Below, piece after piece: positions 7,846 to 16,700 of a DNA stretch of 60,257 nucleotides. The position numbers and the translations under genes were made by a program. Location: contig JABAHL010000015.1 in NCBI GenBank assembly GCA_019353055.1, positions 1-60,257 of the forward strand, read 5' to 3'. Position 1 is the stretch's first letter; each line of letters begins with the position of its first letter. The stretch comes from Faucicola osloensis_C (GTDB lineage Bacteria > Pseudomonadota > Gammaproteobacteria > Pseudomonadales > Moraxellaceae). Under the pieces are notes generated by a model, which saw only the letters and a program-made list of their open reading frames with translations, did no database searches and had not been told where the DNA came from.

Positions 7846-8364
7846 ATGCTAGGTTTACTGCTTTTAACCTTAAGTATCACGGCTGACAACATCCTATTTA
7901 TGGATGAAACAGGATTTTATCAAAGGCAATATTACACCCGCAGTTGGTCGCCTATTGGCAAACCCTGTTATGCCAAAATCGATGCCAATAAAGGCAAACG
8001 CTTAAACCTAATGGGGGTGATGCGATTAAATGACTTTAAACTCATCGCTCCTGTTACCTTTGAAGGTGGTTGTAAACGAGTGACGGTTGAAAACTGGCTA
8101 CACACGTTGGGACGAGATTTGCCAAAAGATGATAAGGGCAATTATCCAAAACGTGTATTGGTGTTGGATAATGCCAGATTTCATCATGGTGGCGATTTAA
8201 AGCAAATTGCAGAGCAGTACAACATTGAACTTAAGTATTTGCCGCCTTATTCACCTGAACTCAATCCAATTGAGCAGTTGTGGGCAGTGATTAAGCAAAA
8301 GGTTCGTTTAACGCTAAGCAATTTTGATACGCTTAAGGATTGTGTTGAAAGTTGCCTGGTATAA
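7846..8364 (+). CDS. IS630 transposase, downstream frame (DDE catalytic part)
   Basis: The second frame carries the whole DDE catalytic domain: first Asp in NILFMDETGF, second Asp in VLVLDNARFHHG and Glu in LPPYSPELNPIEQLWAVIK. The frame is open from 7789, upstream of the first ATG at 7846, so this is the C-terminal half of one transposase rather than an independent gene. The stop TAA at 8362-8364 lies within the right inverted repeat, which is normal for compact insertion sequences. All three catalytic residues are intact. Confidence 0.85.
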   Translation: MLGLLLLTLSITADNILFMDETGFYQRQYYTRSWSPIGKPCYAKIDANKGKRLNLMGVMRLNDFKLIAPVTFEGGCKRVTVENWLHTLGRDLPKDDKGNYPKRVLVLDNARFHHGGDLKQIAEQYNIELKYLPPYSPELNPIEQLWAVIKQKVRLTLSNFDTLKDCVESCLV

Positions 8365-8472
8365 TTCGGTTTTAACTATATATAAAGTAGATAATTGTTC
8401 ATCATAAAAAGGTGTAGCAAAACCGTTGTTTTTTTATAATAAATTTACAAACGCGATAAATAGATAAGGCAT

Positions 8473-8511
8473 AAAAAAAGCCCTTAGCTCAATGAATTAA
8501 GGGCTTTTTTA
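8473..8511 (-). terminator. Terminator of the tRNA-Pro/Arg/His operon
   Basis: AAAAAAGCCCTTA and TAAGGGCTTTTTT (stem ends about 8474 and 8510) form a strong hairpin with A/T tails on both sides, so it can work in both directions. It lies just beyond the 3' end of tRNA-His. Confidence 0.88.
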
Positions 8512-8516
8512 GAATA

Positions 8517-8593
8517 TGGGGCGAATGATGGGACTCGAACCCACGACAACCGAGATCACAACCCGGGGCTCTACCAACTGAGCTACATCCGCC
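8517..8593 (-). tRNA. tRNA-His (anticodon GTG)
   Basis: A cloverleaf with anticodon loop TTGTGAT, the extra 5' G (-1) opposite discriminator C that marks tRNA-His, TTCGAGT in the T-loop, and CCA encoded at 8517-8519. It is the last gene of a three-tRNA operon. Confidence 0.95.
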
Positions 8594-8623
8594 ATAAGGT
8601 AGGTTTTACAGACTAGCAAAATG

Positions 8624-8697
8624 CGCGCCTGACAGGATTCGAACCTGTGACCACCCACTTAGAAGGCGGGTGCTCTATCCAACTGAGCTACAGGCGC
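8624..8697 (-). tRNA. tRNA-Arg (anticodon TCT)
   Basis: Acceptor GCGCCTG pairs with CAGGCGC, the anticodon loop is CTTCTAA and the T-loop contains TTCGAAT. Anticodon TCT reads AGA/AGG. After discriminator G the DNA reads CAT, so CCA is not encoded, unlike the other four tRNAs in the window. A CCA-adding enzyme must finish it. Confidence 0.95.
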
Positions 8698-8758
8698 ATA
8701 AAAAAAGCCTGCTCGGCTCTTGATTCATCTTTTAACTTGGGTAAGTTTAAAGAATGAA

Positions 8759-8835
8759 TGGTCGGAGTGAAAGGATTCGAACCTTCGACCCCCTGGTCCC
8801 AAACCAGGTGCACTACCAAGCTGTGCTACACTCCG
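8759..8835 (-). tRNA. tRNA-Pro (anticodon TGG)
   Basis: Acceptor CGGAGTG pairs with CACTCCG, the anticodon loop is TTTGGGA between CCTGG and CCAGG, and CCA is encoded at 8759-8761. It is the first gene of the Pro-Arg-His tRNA operon. Confidence 0.95.
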
Positions 8836-8915
8836 ATTGCCTAACTAGGCTTTAATTGTTACTTCAACACCTTAGCAATGGTAAGATTAAAGGCTATCAT
8901 CGCTAAGTGGTGCGT

Positions 8916-8944
8916 ATATTAAAGCAAGTTAGTTAGGCTGTCAA
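8916..8944 (-). promoter_or_regulatory. Strong promoter of the tRNA operon
   Basis: On the minus strand a perfect -35 TTGACA (8944-8939) and a -10 TAATAT (8921-8916) are separated by exactly 17 bases. The bases after the -10 are rich in G and C, as in stable-RNA promoters subject to stringent control. tRNA-Pro begins about 80 bases downstream. Confidence 0.85.
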
Positions 8945-8988
8945 CGACTTTTTTCAATATTTTAAAAACAGACAATGGTTATTAACGC

Positions 8989-10125
8989 CTATCTTTTGAG
9001 TGTGGCGCCAAACGCGAGCATACGATCTAGGGGTTTTTTAGCTTGTTCGATTAGCTGCGCCTCAACAAAAATCTCATGCGGTACGGCATCAGGCGTGCCT
9101 ACTTTCTCCAGTGCATGGATGATTTGGTCTAAATCATTCATCGCCATCCACGGGCAGTGCGCACATGAGCGACAGGTTGCACCTTCGCCACGCGTCGGCG
9201 CTTCGATAAACACCTTATCCGGTGCCGCTTGCTGCATTTTATAAAAAATACCGCGATCCGTTGCGACGATGAACATCTTGTGCGGCAGGGTTTGCGCCGC
9301 TTTAATCAGCTGACTGGTGCTACCGACGGCATCTGCCATTTGGGTCATCTCAATCGGTGATTCTGGGTGCACTAACACCGCCGCATCGGGGTACATCTCT
9401 TTCATAGTTTTTAGGCTGCGGCTACGGAACTCTTCATGCACGATACAAGCGCCATCCCACAGTAGCATATCTGCGCCTACTTTTTGCTGGATATAACGCC
9501 CCAAATGCTGGTCAGGTGCCCAAATGATTTTTTCACCTTGGCTGTCTAGATGGTCAATGAGCTCAACCGCGATACTCGATGTCACCACCCAATCTGCCCG
9601 CGCTTTAACAGCCGCTGAGGTGTTGGCATACACTACCACAGTACGGTCAGGATGTTGGTCACAAAACGCGCTAAAGTCTTCAATCGGACAACCCAAATCT
9701 AGTGAGCAAGTGGCTTCTAGCGTTGGCATTAATACGGTTTTTGCAGGACTTAGGATTTTAGCGGTTTCACCCATGAATTTGACGCCTGCAACAATCAGCA
9801 CATCGGCATCACTATCACGCCCAAACCGCGCCATCTCTAAACTATCCGACACGATACCGCCTGTAGCTTCGGCAATTGCTTGGATTTTTGGGTCGGTATA
9901 ATAGTGAGCAATTAAGGTGGCATTATGCTGTTTTAACAAATCGGCAATGCGCTGTTTTTTTTCTGCAAATTCGGCATCGTCAATCTGAATATCTTGGGGT
10001 ATACCGAGCTTATCGAGGTGTTGTTTGACAATGTCTTTGGCAGACACTGCTACCAGTTGCTCATTATTCGCTAATAGAGGATTGGCTGGCTGGGTAGTGG
10101 CTTGTGGCGTACTTGATTGTTGCAT
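8989..10125 (-). CDS. nadA: Quinolinate synthase NadA
   Basis: Condenses iminoaspartate with dihydroxyacetone phosphate to quinolinate in NAD synthesis, using a [4Fe-4S] cluster. The three cluster cysteines are recognisable in LEATCSLDLGC, WDGACIVHEEF and ATCRSCAHCPWMAMN. ATG 10125 is preferred because GAAGGAG lies six bases upstream. It gives 378 residues, whereas the longest frame (to 10185) adds 20 unrelated residues. The N-terminal 40 residues before the conserved domain are a Gln/Thr-rich extension. nadB and nadC are not in the window, and the gene appears to be transcribed alone. Confidence 0.93.
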   Translation of the reverse strand: MQQSSTPQATTQPANPLLANNEQLVAVSAKDIVKQHLDKLGIPQDIQIDDAEFAEKKQRIADLLKQHNATLIAHYYTDPKIQAIAEATGGIVSDSLEMARFGRDSDADVLIVAGVKFMGETAKILSPAKTVLMPTLEATCSLDLGCPIEDFSAFCDQHPDRTVVVYANTSAAVKARADWVVTSSIAVELIDHLDSQGEKIIWAPDQHLGRYIQQKVGADMLLWDGACIVHEEFRSRSLKTMKEMYPDAAVLVHPESPIEMTQMADAVGSTSQLIKAAQTLPHKMFIVATDRGIFYKMQQAAPDKVFIEAPTRGEGATCRSCAHCPWMAMNDLDQIIHALEKVGTPDAVPHEIFVEAQLIEQAKKPLDRMLAFGATLKR

Positions 10126-10315
10126 GAAAAACTCCTTCTCATGAGATGACTTACCCATGTCTATCACAGGTAAGTAGCAATTCATTGATTCTCCTGCTGT
10201 TACTATAGCAAACTTTTTTGCGCAAGGTGAATCAATGGCGACTAGTAATTGATATAAGGGTAATTTGGCTAAATTAAATACTGAGACCCATTAAAATCTT
10301 ATTAAGGCTCAATCG

Positions 10316-11755
10316 TTACGCTTTTGCTTTTACCAAACGTTTTAATAGCGCGCGCTCGCTATAGCCGATTAAGCCAATATAGACCAGTAATAAGGTATTG
10401 GATAACCAAAAATTCATTTGAAAAGCACTGACGATTATCACACTAAACAGCATCAGCGTGCCCAAAAAGAAAACGATTTTTTTGGTTTGGTAAGGTATCG
10501 GATAAAAATGCTGTCCAAGCGCGTACGATACTATCATCATGAGGAAATAAACAAAAAGCGTCACCCATGCCGACACCATAAAGCCGTATTGTTTTAAAAA
10601 CAGCACATGAAGCAAAATAGTCAATCCCGCCCCAAGCCATGAGATGGCTGAGCCAATCCCAGTGCGGTCAGTTACCTTATACCAAGTTGATAGATTGTAA
10701 TAAATCCCAAAACATAGGTTTGCAATGACGATAATCGGTACGATATTAATCGCTGTCCAATAACTGGGATCGGTGATAAATAACCGTTTGAGCCATGAAA
10801 TATTGGCAATAATTCCAAGCGCCACCACCGATGCAAATAAAGCAAAGTACTCCGTCATCATGGCATAGGTGGTTTTGGCATTGGCATGGTGCATTTGTTT
10901 GAATAAAAACGGCTCAATCCCCATCCGATACGCGGTCACAAACAAAGTCATTAACACCGCCAATTTGTAGCAGCCACCGTATGCCCCCGCATCGCCTTTA
11001 TCAATCATATAATATTGAATGATTTTATCGAAGTTTTCATTCACCATAAACGCCAACCCTGCCAGCATGACCGGATAAGAATAGCGAATCATACGTTTGA
11101 ACAAGGCTTTATCAAAATGTAAGCGTACTTTTTTGATAATCGGAAACAGCATCATAAAAGTGGCGAGACTGGCAACCAAATTGGCAAAAAACGGATACGC
11201 CACTTGCTCGGTCAAGCCAAAACTTTTGGCAGCCTCAATGGGCACAAAACGAAACAGCGCAATGACCACCACAGTTTGTATCAAAATCGACACTACCCGC
11301 ACCACCGAATACTTCACAGGCTGGTTGTGATAACGTAGCCAAGCAAACGGAATGGTACAAATCGCATCAAAAAACGCAATCCAAGCAAACCAGCGCAAAA
11401 ATTCAGGGTGATTGCCATAATCCATCAGGATTGATAATGGATTGCTAAATAGCAACACCATGACCAAAAAACCGCCTGCCAACATGGCAATAAACCAAAA
11501 CGCCGTGCTAAACACATTTTTTTCGGCGGCGCCTGTTTTATCTTCTCCTGAAAAGCGAAAATACGATGTTTCAAAACCAAAAGTGAGCAAAATATTGATA
11601 AAAGCAATCCAAGCATATAGGCTGGTAAAAATAGCAAAGGCTTCTTTATCGATGTAATTGATATACAACGGATTGAGTAAAAAGGTAATGACACGGGGTA
11701 AAATCGCACCGATACCATAGATAATGGTTTCACCTAACAGTCGTTTGATATTCAC
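10316..11755 (-). CDS. Polysaccharide/oligosaccharide flippase (Wzx/MVF-like)
   Basis: A 479-residue polytopic membrane protein with about 12-14 hydrophobic segments and the polysaccharide biosynthesis profile: N-terminal GETIIYGIGAILPRVITFLLNPLY, then TFGFETSYFRFSG. Such proteins flip lipid-linked sugars across the inner membrane for surface glycan assembly. No glycosyltransferase or polymerase genes are adjacent, which is unusual because wzx genes normally sit in glycan loci. The glycan is unknown. A 65-codon frame lies 33 bases upstream on the same strand. Confidence 0.85.
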   Translation of the reverse strand: MNIKRLLGETIIYGIGAILPRVITFLLNPLYINYIDKEAFAIFTSLYAWIAFINILLTFGFETSYFRFSGEDKTGAAEKNVFSTAFWFIAMLAGGFLVMVLLFSNPLSILMDYGNHPEFLRWFAWIAFFDAICTIPFAWLRYHNQPVKYSVVRVVSILIQTVVVIALFRFVPIEAAKSFGLTEQVAYPFFANLVASLATFMMLFPIIKKVRLHFDKALFKRMIRYSYPVMLAGLAFMVNENFDKIIQYYMIDKGDAGAYGGCYKLAVLMTLFVTAYRMGIEPFLFKQMHHANAKTTYAMMTEYFALFASVVALGIIANISWLKRLFITDPSYWTAINIVPIIVIANLCFGIYYNLSTWYKVTDRTGIGSAISWLGAGLTILLHVLFLKQYGFMVSAWVTLFVYFLMMIVSYALGQHFYPIPYQTKKIVFFLGTLMLFSVIIVSAFQMNFWLSNTLLLVYIGLIGYSERALLKRLVKAKA

Positions 11756-11788
11756 AGGCTATCCAAAGTTAATGTCGCTTGATGGGTG

Positions 11789-11986
11789 TTAAGGTTGGCT
11801 AATAATAGGCTTTTGGCGTTGTAGCGCTAACAAAGCGTGTTGCACTTCTTGCACTTTTTTTTCGGTCAATAAATTGCTGATATTAATCCAAATCCGGTGA
11901 AAGCCATAGCCGCCGTCCTGCATTTCAATTTTGGCATGTTCAATCGTCCAGTTTTGTACCAAAATGCTGCGCAAATGGCATGTCAT
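11789..11986 (-). CDS. Small orphan ORF, possibly a gene remnant
   Basis: A 65-residue frame just upstream of the flippase gene and on the same strand. It contains IEHAKIEMQDGGYGFHRIWINISNLL, which reads like a folded protein with a beta strand and a helix, but I cannot assign a family. The start is uncertain. An in-frame stop lies eight codons before the ATG, and there is no clear ribosome-binding site. It could be a truncated gene or a real small protein cotranscribed with the flippase. Confidence 0.35.
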   Translation of the reverse strand: MTCHLRSILVQNWTIEHAKIEMQDGGYGFHRIWINISNLLTEKKVQEVQHALLALQRQKPIISQP

Positions 11987-12060
11987 TGACCTAGTAGTAT
12001 GATGAATTTATGCGACATGATAGCCTAAAGTGGACAAAAACGCACCGAAATTTACCTGTA

Positions 12061-12090
12061 AAAAAACCCAATCGATATTGGGTTTTTTGG
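12061..12090 (-). terminator. Terminator of the gltBD operon
   Basis: AAAAAACCCAAT and ATTGGGTTTTTT pair around CGAT, giving a 12-bp stem with a T-tract on both strands. It lies about 40 bases after the gltD stop codon. Confidence 0.88.
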
Positions 12091-12129
12091 TGTAATTAAC
12101 AGCAAGTCTCAGCTAAAGAAGGTTTATGC

Positions 12130-13551
12130 TTAAACATCTAGGTAATCTAGGATACCTTTAGCGGCCTCGCGACCTTCCCAAATGGCGGTTACCACCAAGT
12201 CTGAACCCCGAACCATATCGCCACCTGCGAAGATTTTTGGATTTTTAGTTTGGTACTTATAGGTTTGTAACTCAGGCGCAATCACCCGTCCGCTATTATC
12301 CATCTCAATGCCTTGGGTGGTAAACCACTCAGCAGGGCTAGTGCGGAAACCAAATGCCATAATCACCGCATCGGCTGGCAAGATTTCTTCTGAATTGGGA
12401 ATAGGCTCTGGGCTACGACGACCGCGGTTGTCAGGTTCGCCAAGTTTAGTGGTCACCACTTTTACGCCCGTTACTTTACCGTTTAAACCGATAATTTCAA
12501 TCGGCTGACGGTTAAATAAAAACTGTACGCCTTCTTCACGCGCGTTACGCACTTCACGGCGTGAGCCTGGCATATTCTCTTCATCACGGCGATAGGCACA
12601 AGTCACAGAAGTTGCACCTTGGCGGATACTGGTACGGTTACAGTCCATCGCGGTATCACCACCGCCAAGGACGACCACTTTTTTACCTTGTAAGTCGATG
12701 TACTCTTGTGGGTTCGTTTCCCAACCTTGGCAGCGGTTGACGTTTGCGATTAAAAAATCAAGCGCATCATACACGCCCGATAACTCTTCACCGGCATAAC
12801 CGCCACGCATATAGGTATAGGTACCCATACCCATAAACACCGCGTCATACTCAGAGAGTAACTCATCAATGGTGACATCTTTACCAATCTCGGTATTTAA
12901 ACGAAATTCAATGCCCATGCTTTCGAACACTTCGCGGCGACGACGCATGACATTTTTTTCCATTTTAAATTCTGGAATACCAAAGGTCAGTAGTCCACCA
13001 ATTTCAGGGCGTTTGTCAAATACCACAGGTTTGACGCCATGACGGACCAATATGTCAGCACAGCCAAGACCGGCAGGACCTGCGCCAATCACCGCAACTT
13101 TTTTATCCGTCCAAGTCACACCACTCATATCTGGACGCCAGCCTAGCGCAAACGCAGTATCGGTGATGTATTTTTCCACGTTACCAATGGTGACCGCCCC
13201 AAAGCCATCATTGAGGGTACAAGCCCCTTCACACAGACGGTCTTGTGGACATACTCGCCCACAGACTTCTGGCAACGTGTTGGTTTGGTGGCATAAATCT
13301 GCCGCTTGGAAAATATGACCTTCGGCAGCCAGTTTTAGCCAGTTTGGAATATAGTTGTGAACGGGACATTTCCATTCACAGTAAGGGTTACCACATTCAA
13401 GACAGCGGTGCGCTTGCTCAGTCACCTGGTCTTGCTCGAATGGATAGTAAATCTCAACAAACTCGTGAGTACGGGTATTAATGTCTTTTTTTGAAGGATC
13501 GACACGTGCGACGTCTAAAAACTGAAAATCGTTGTGTAATCGTTTTGCCAT
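12130..13551 (-). CDS. gltD: Glutamate synthase (NADPH) small subunit GltD
   Basis: A 473-residue FAD protein that takes electrons from NADPH and passes them to GltB. The N-terminal cysteine region CLECGNPYCEWKCPVHN (about 50-66) binds [4Fe-4S] clusters. The FAD site is VIGAGPAGLGCADIL (about 154-168). The NADPH site is VVLGGGDTAMDC (about 293-304), and the C-terminal FAD motif is IFAGGDMVRGSDLVVTAI. It is read after gltB from the same strand, across a gap of about 160 bases. Confidence 0.95.
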   Translation of the reverse strand: MAKRLHNDFQFLDVARVDPSKKDINTRTHEFVEIYYPFEQDQVTEQAHRCLECGNPYCEWKCPVHNYIPNWLKLAAEGHIFQAADLCHQTNTLPEVCGRVCPQDRLCEGACTLNDGFGAVTIGNVEKYITDTAFALGWRPDMSGVTWTDKKVAVIGAGPAGLGCADILVRHGVKPVVFDKRPEIGGLLTFGIPEFKMEKNVMRRRREVFESMGIEFRLNTEIGKDVTIDELLSEYDAVFMGMGTYTYMRGGYAGEELSGVYDALDFLIANVNRCQGWETNPQEYIDLQGKKVVVLGGGDTAMDCNRTSIRQGATSVTCAYRRDEENMPGSRREVRNAREEGVQFLFNRQPIEIIGLNGKVTGVKVVTTKLGEPDNRGRRSPEPIPNSEEILPADAVIMAFGFRTSPAEWFTTQGIEMDNSGRVIAPELQTYKYQTKNPKIFAGGDMVRGSDLVVTAIWEGREAAKGILDYLDV

Positions 13552-13715
13552 GCCCCAATGCTCCTAAAGCAATGCTCCTAAGTGAGTGGTATCCAGCGAT
13601 TCACTGTATACCGACCTGCTTGACAGCGAACTTTTAAAATTTAAGTTAAAGGTAGAGCGCTGGTCACGCGCTACCTTTAGCAATCCAATATCATCAAATT
13701 ATGCGACACAATCGC

Positions 13716-16700
13716 TTATTGTGGGTCTGCCATGGTCGTTTTTAGTAGCGAAGTAATGTTCGCGGCTTTTGGTTTGACCAAATAGAATTTACGAACATAA
13801 TGCTCAAAGTCGTCAAGGATAGTTTGACCCCATTGGCTACCTGTTTTTGCCACGTGTGTTTTGATAATCGACATCAAGTTGATACGGTGATTTTCTGTTT
13901 GCTCACTTGAGATACGATGCATATCGATAAGCTCATGGTTACAACGGTCAAAGAAATCGCCATCTAAGTCAAGCACGTAAGCGAAACCGCCTGTCATACC
14001 AGCACCGAAGTTTAGCCCTGTTTTACCCAAAACCGTCACCACACCGCCCGTCATGTATTCACAGCAGTGGTCGCCGGTACCTTCGACCACCGCAAAACAA
14101 CCTGAATTACGAACCGCAAAACGTTCACCGGCAGTACCTGCCGCATACAGATGACCGCCTGTCGCACCATACAGACAAGTGTTACCGATGATAGCAGTTT
14201 GCTGGCTGGCAAACGTCGAGCCTTTTGGTGGGTAAATCACGATTTCACCCCCTGCCATGCCTTTACCGACGTAGTCGTTGGCATCGCCTTCAAGCTTAAT
14301 GTTTAAGCCGCCTGCATTCCACACACCTAAACTTTGACCCGCAGTACCGGTTAAGTGCAAGTTGATTGGCGCGCTTGCCATACCATTGTTGCCATGCAGC
14401 GCAGCAATCTCCCCTGAGATACGCGCACCGATAGAACGGTCACAGTTGCCAATACGATAGCTAAAGTCACCGCCTTTGGCTGATTTGATGGTATCCATCA
14501 TATCGATAACCATTTGTTCAGCAAGCAAGCCTTTATCAAATGGCTCATTGCGCTCAACTTGGCAAGTTTGTGGTTTGCCATCGCCTTTGCTATGGGTAAA
14601 TAATAGCGGCGCTAGGTTCAAGTGTTGTTGCTTGTTGGTAGTGCCTGACATGACTGATAGCAAGTCGGTGCGACCCACAAGCTCTTCCATTGAGCGTACG
14701 CCCAATGCCGCTAACCACTCGCGGGTTTCTTGTGCCACAAATCTAAAGAAATTAATCAGCATGTCGGCTTCACCGATAAAATGCTCATCGCGCAGTTCTG
14801 ATTTTTGCGTTGCCACACCCGTTGGGCAGTTGTTTAAGTGACAGATACGTAGGTATTTACAGCCCACGGCAATCATCGGGGTGGTACCAAAACCAAAGCT
14901 TTCCGCCCCCAATATTGCCGCTTTAACTACATCTAAACCCGTTTTTAAACCACCATCTGTTTGCACCCGTACTTTATGACGTAGTCCGTTGACACGAAGC
15001 GATTGGTGTGCTTCAGATAAACCTAGTTCCCAAGGCGAGCCTGCATAGTGAATTGATGATAAAGGAGACGCTGCGGTACCACCATCATACCCTGAAATGG
15101 TAATCAAATCGGCATACGCTTTTGCCACACCCGTTGCAATAGTGCCTACACCTGGACGCGACACCAATTTGACTGATACAAGCGCGTTTGGATTGACTTG
15201 TTTTAAGTCAAAAATTAGCTGCGCCAAGTCTTCAATCGAATAAATATCATGATGCGGTGGCGGTGAAATCAAGGTCACACCTGGCACTGAGTAACGTAAA
15301 CGCGCAATTAAGCTATTTACTTTACCACCGGGTAACTGACCGCCCTCACCGGGTTTTGCCCCCTGCGCGATTTTAATCTGCATCACTTCTGCAGAACGCA
15401 AGTAAGCCGGCGTGACCCCAAAACGACCTGAGGCGACTTGTTTGATTTTTGAGTTACGAATCGTGCCATAACGCGTGGGATCTTCACCGCCCTCACCCGA
15501 GTTTGAACGTCCGCCAATCGTGTTCATCGCGGTTGCAATCGCCTCGTGTGCTTCTGGTGACAAGGCGCCTAATGACATACCTGCTGAGTCAAAGCGTTTT
15601 AGGATTTGTTCAATAGGCTCAACATCATCAACACTGATGGATTTACTGGTATCTAACTGCAGCAAATCACGTAACGTCGCTACAGGGCGGCTGTTGACAA
15701 TCGACGCATATTCTTTGTAGTTGTCGTAGTCGCCCGTGCGTACCGCTTTATGTAGCGCTTGAATCACATCTGGGTTGAAGGCGTGGTATTCTTTGTTAAA
15801 GACAAATTTTAACAAGCCGCCTTGGTCAAGCGGTACACGTTTGGTAAAGGCATTGTTTGCCAAGATTTGTTGGTCAATCGCCAAGTCTTCAAACGTGGCA
15901 CCTGAGATACGGCTTTCAACCCCAGTAAAGCAAAGCTCAACCACTTCTTCTGATAGACCCACGGCTTCGAACAATTGCGCGCCGCGGTAAGAAGAGACGG
16001 TCGAAATACCCATTTTTGATAGGATTTTTAATAAGCCTTTATCCAAGCTTTTGCGGAAGTTATTTTTGGCGTATAACGGGTCACCAAGCAAGTCGCCTTT
16101 ATCGACCAAGTCTGCAATCACATTGTAAGCCAAGTATGGATAAACCGCGGTAGCACCAAACCCTAACAAGACCGCTAATTGGTGCGAATCACGTACTAAA
16201 CCTGTTTCGATGATTAAGTTGGCATCTGCGCGTAAACCCACATTAATCAAGTGATGATGCACCGCACCTGTCACCATAATGGCATTGGCAGGTACTTTAC
16301 CTTTTTCAATATTGCGGTCAGATAATACAATCAATACTTTACCTGCGCGTACCGCTTGTGCAGCTTGCTCACAGATGTGTTTGATGGCATCGTCTAATGG
16401 CATTGATTCATCATAATTCAAATCAATGGTCTCGATTTCAAACCCTGGTTTTGTGACGCTGCGTAGTTGCATCATTTTGCTCGATGACAACACAGGCGAT
16501 GACAACACGATACGGTTGGCGTGGTCTGGGGTGGGTTCAAAAATATTCTTTTCGCTACCCAAACAAGTTTCCAGTGACATGACAATCGCTTCGCGCAGTG
16601 GATCGATTGGTGGGTTGGTAACCTGAGCAAATTGTTGACGGAAGAAATCAGCCACGTGACGAACTTGTTTTGACAGTACCGCCATCGGGGTATCATCCCC

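Larger units (their letters stand above)
7401..8378 (+). mobile_element. IS630-family insertion sequence, about 978 bp
   Basis: The terminal inverted repeats begin TAGTTAAAAC at 7401 and, on the minus strand, at 8378. They agree at all of the first ten bases and most of the next nine. TA flanks both ends (7399-7400, 8379-8380), matching the TA target duplication of IS630/Tc1/mariner elements. It carries one transposase split over two frames. It sits about 20 bp to the right of a MITE-like element that has nearly the same end sequence, and the transposase stop codon lies inside the right repeat. Confidence 0.85.
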
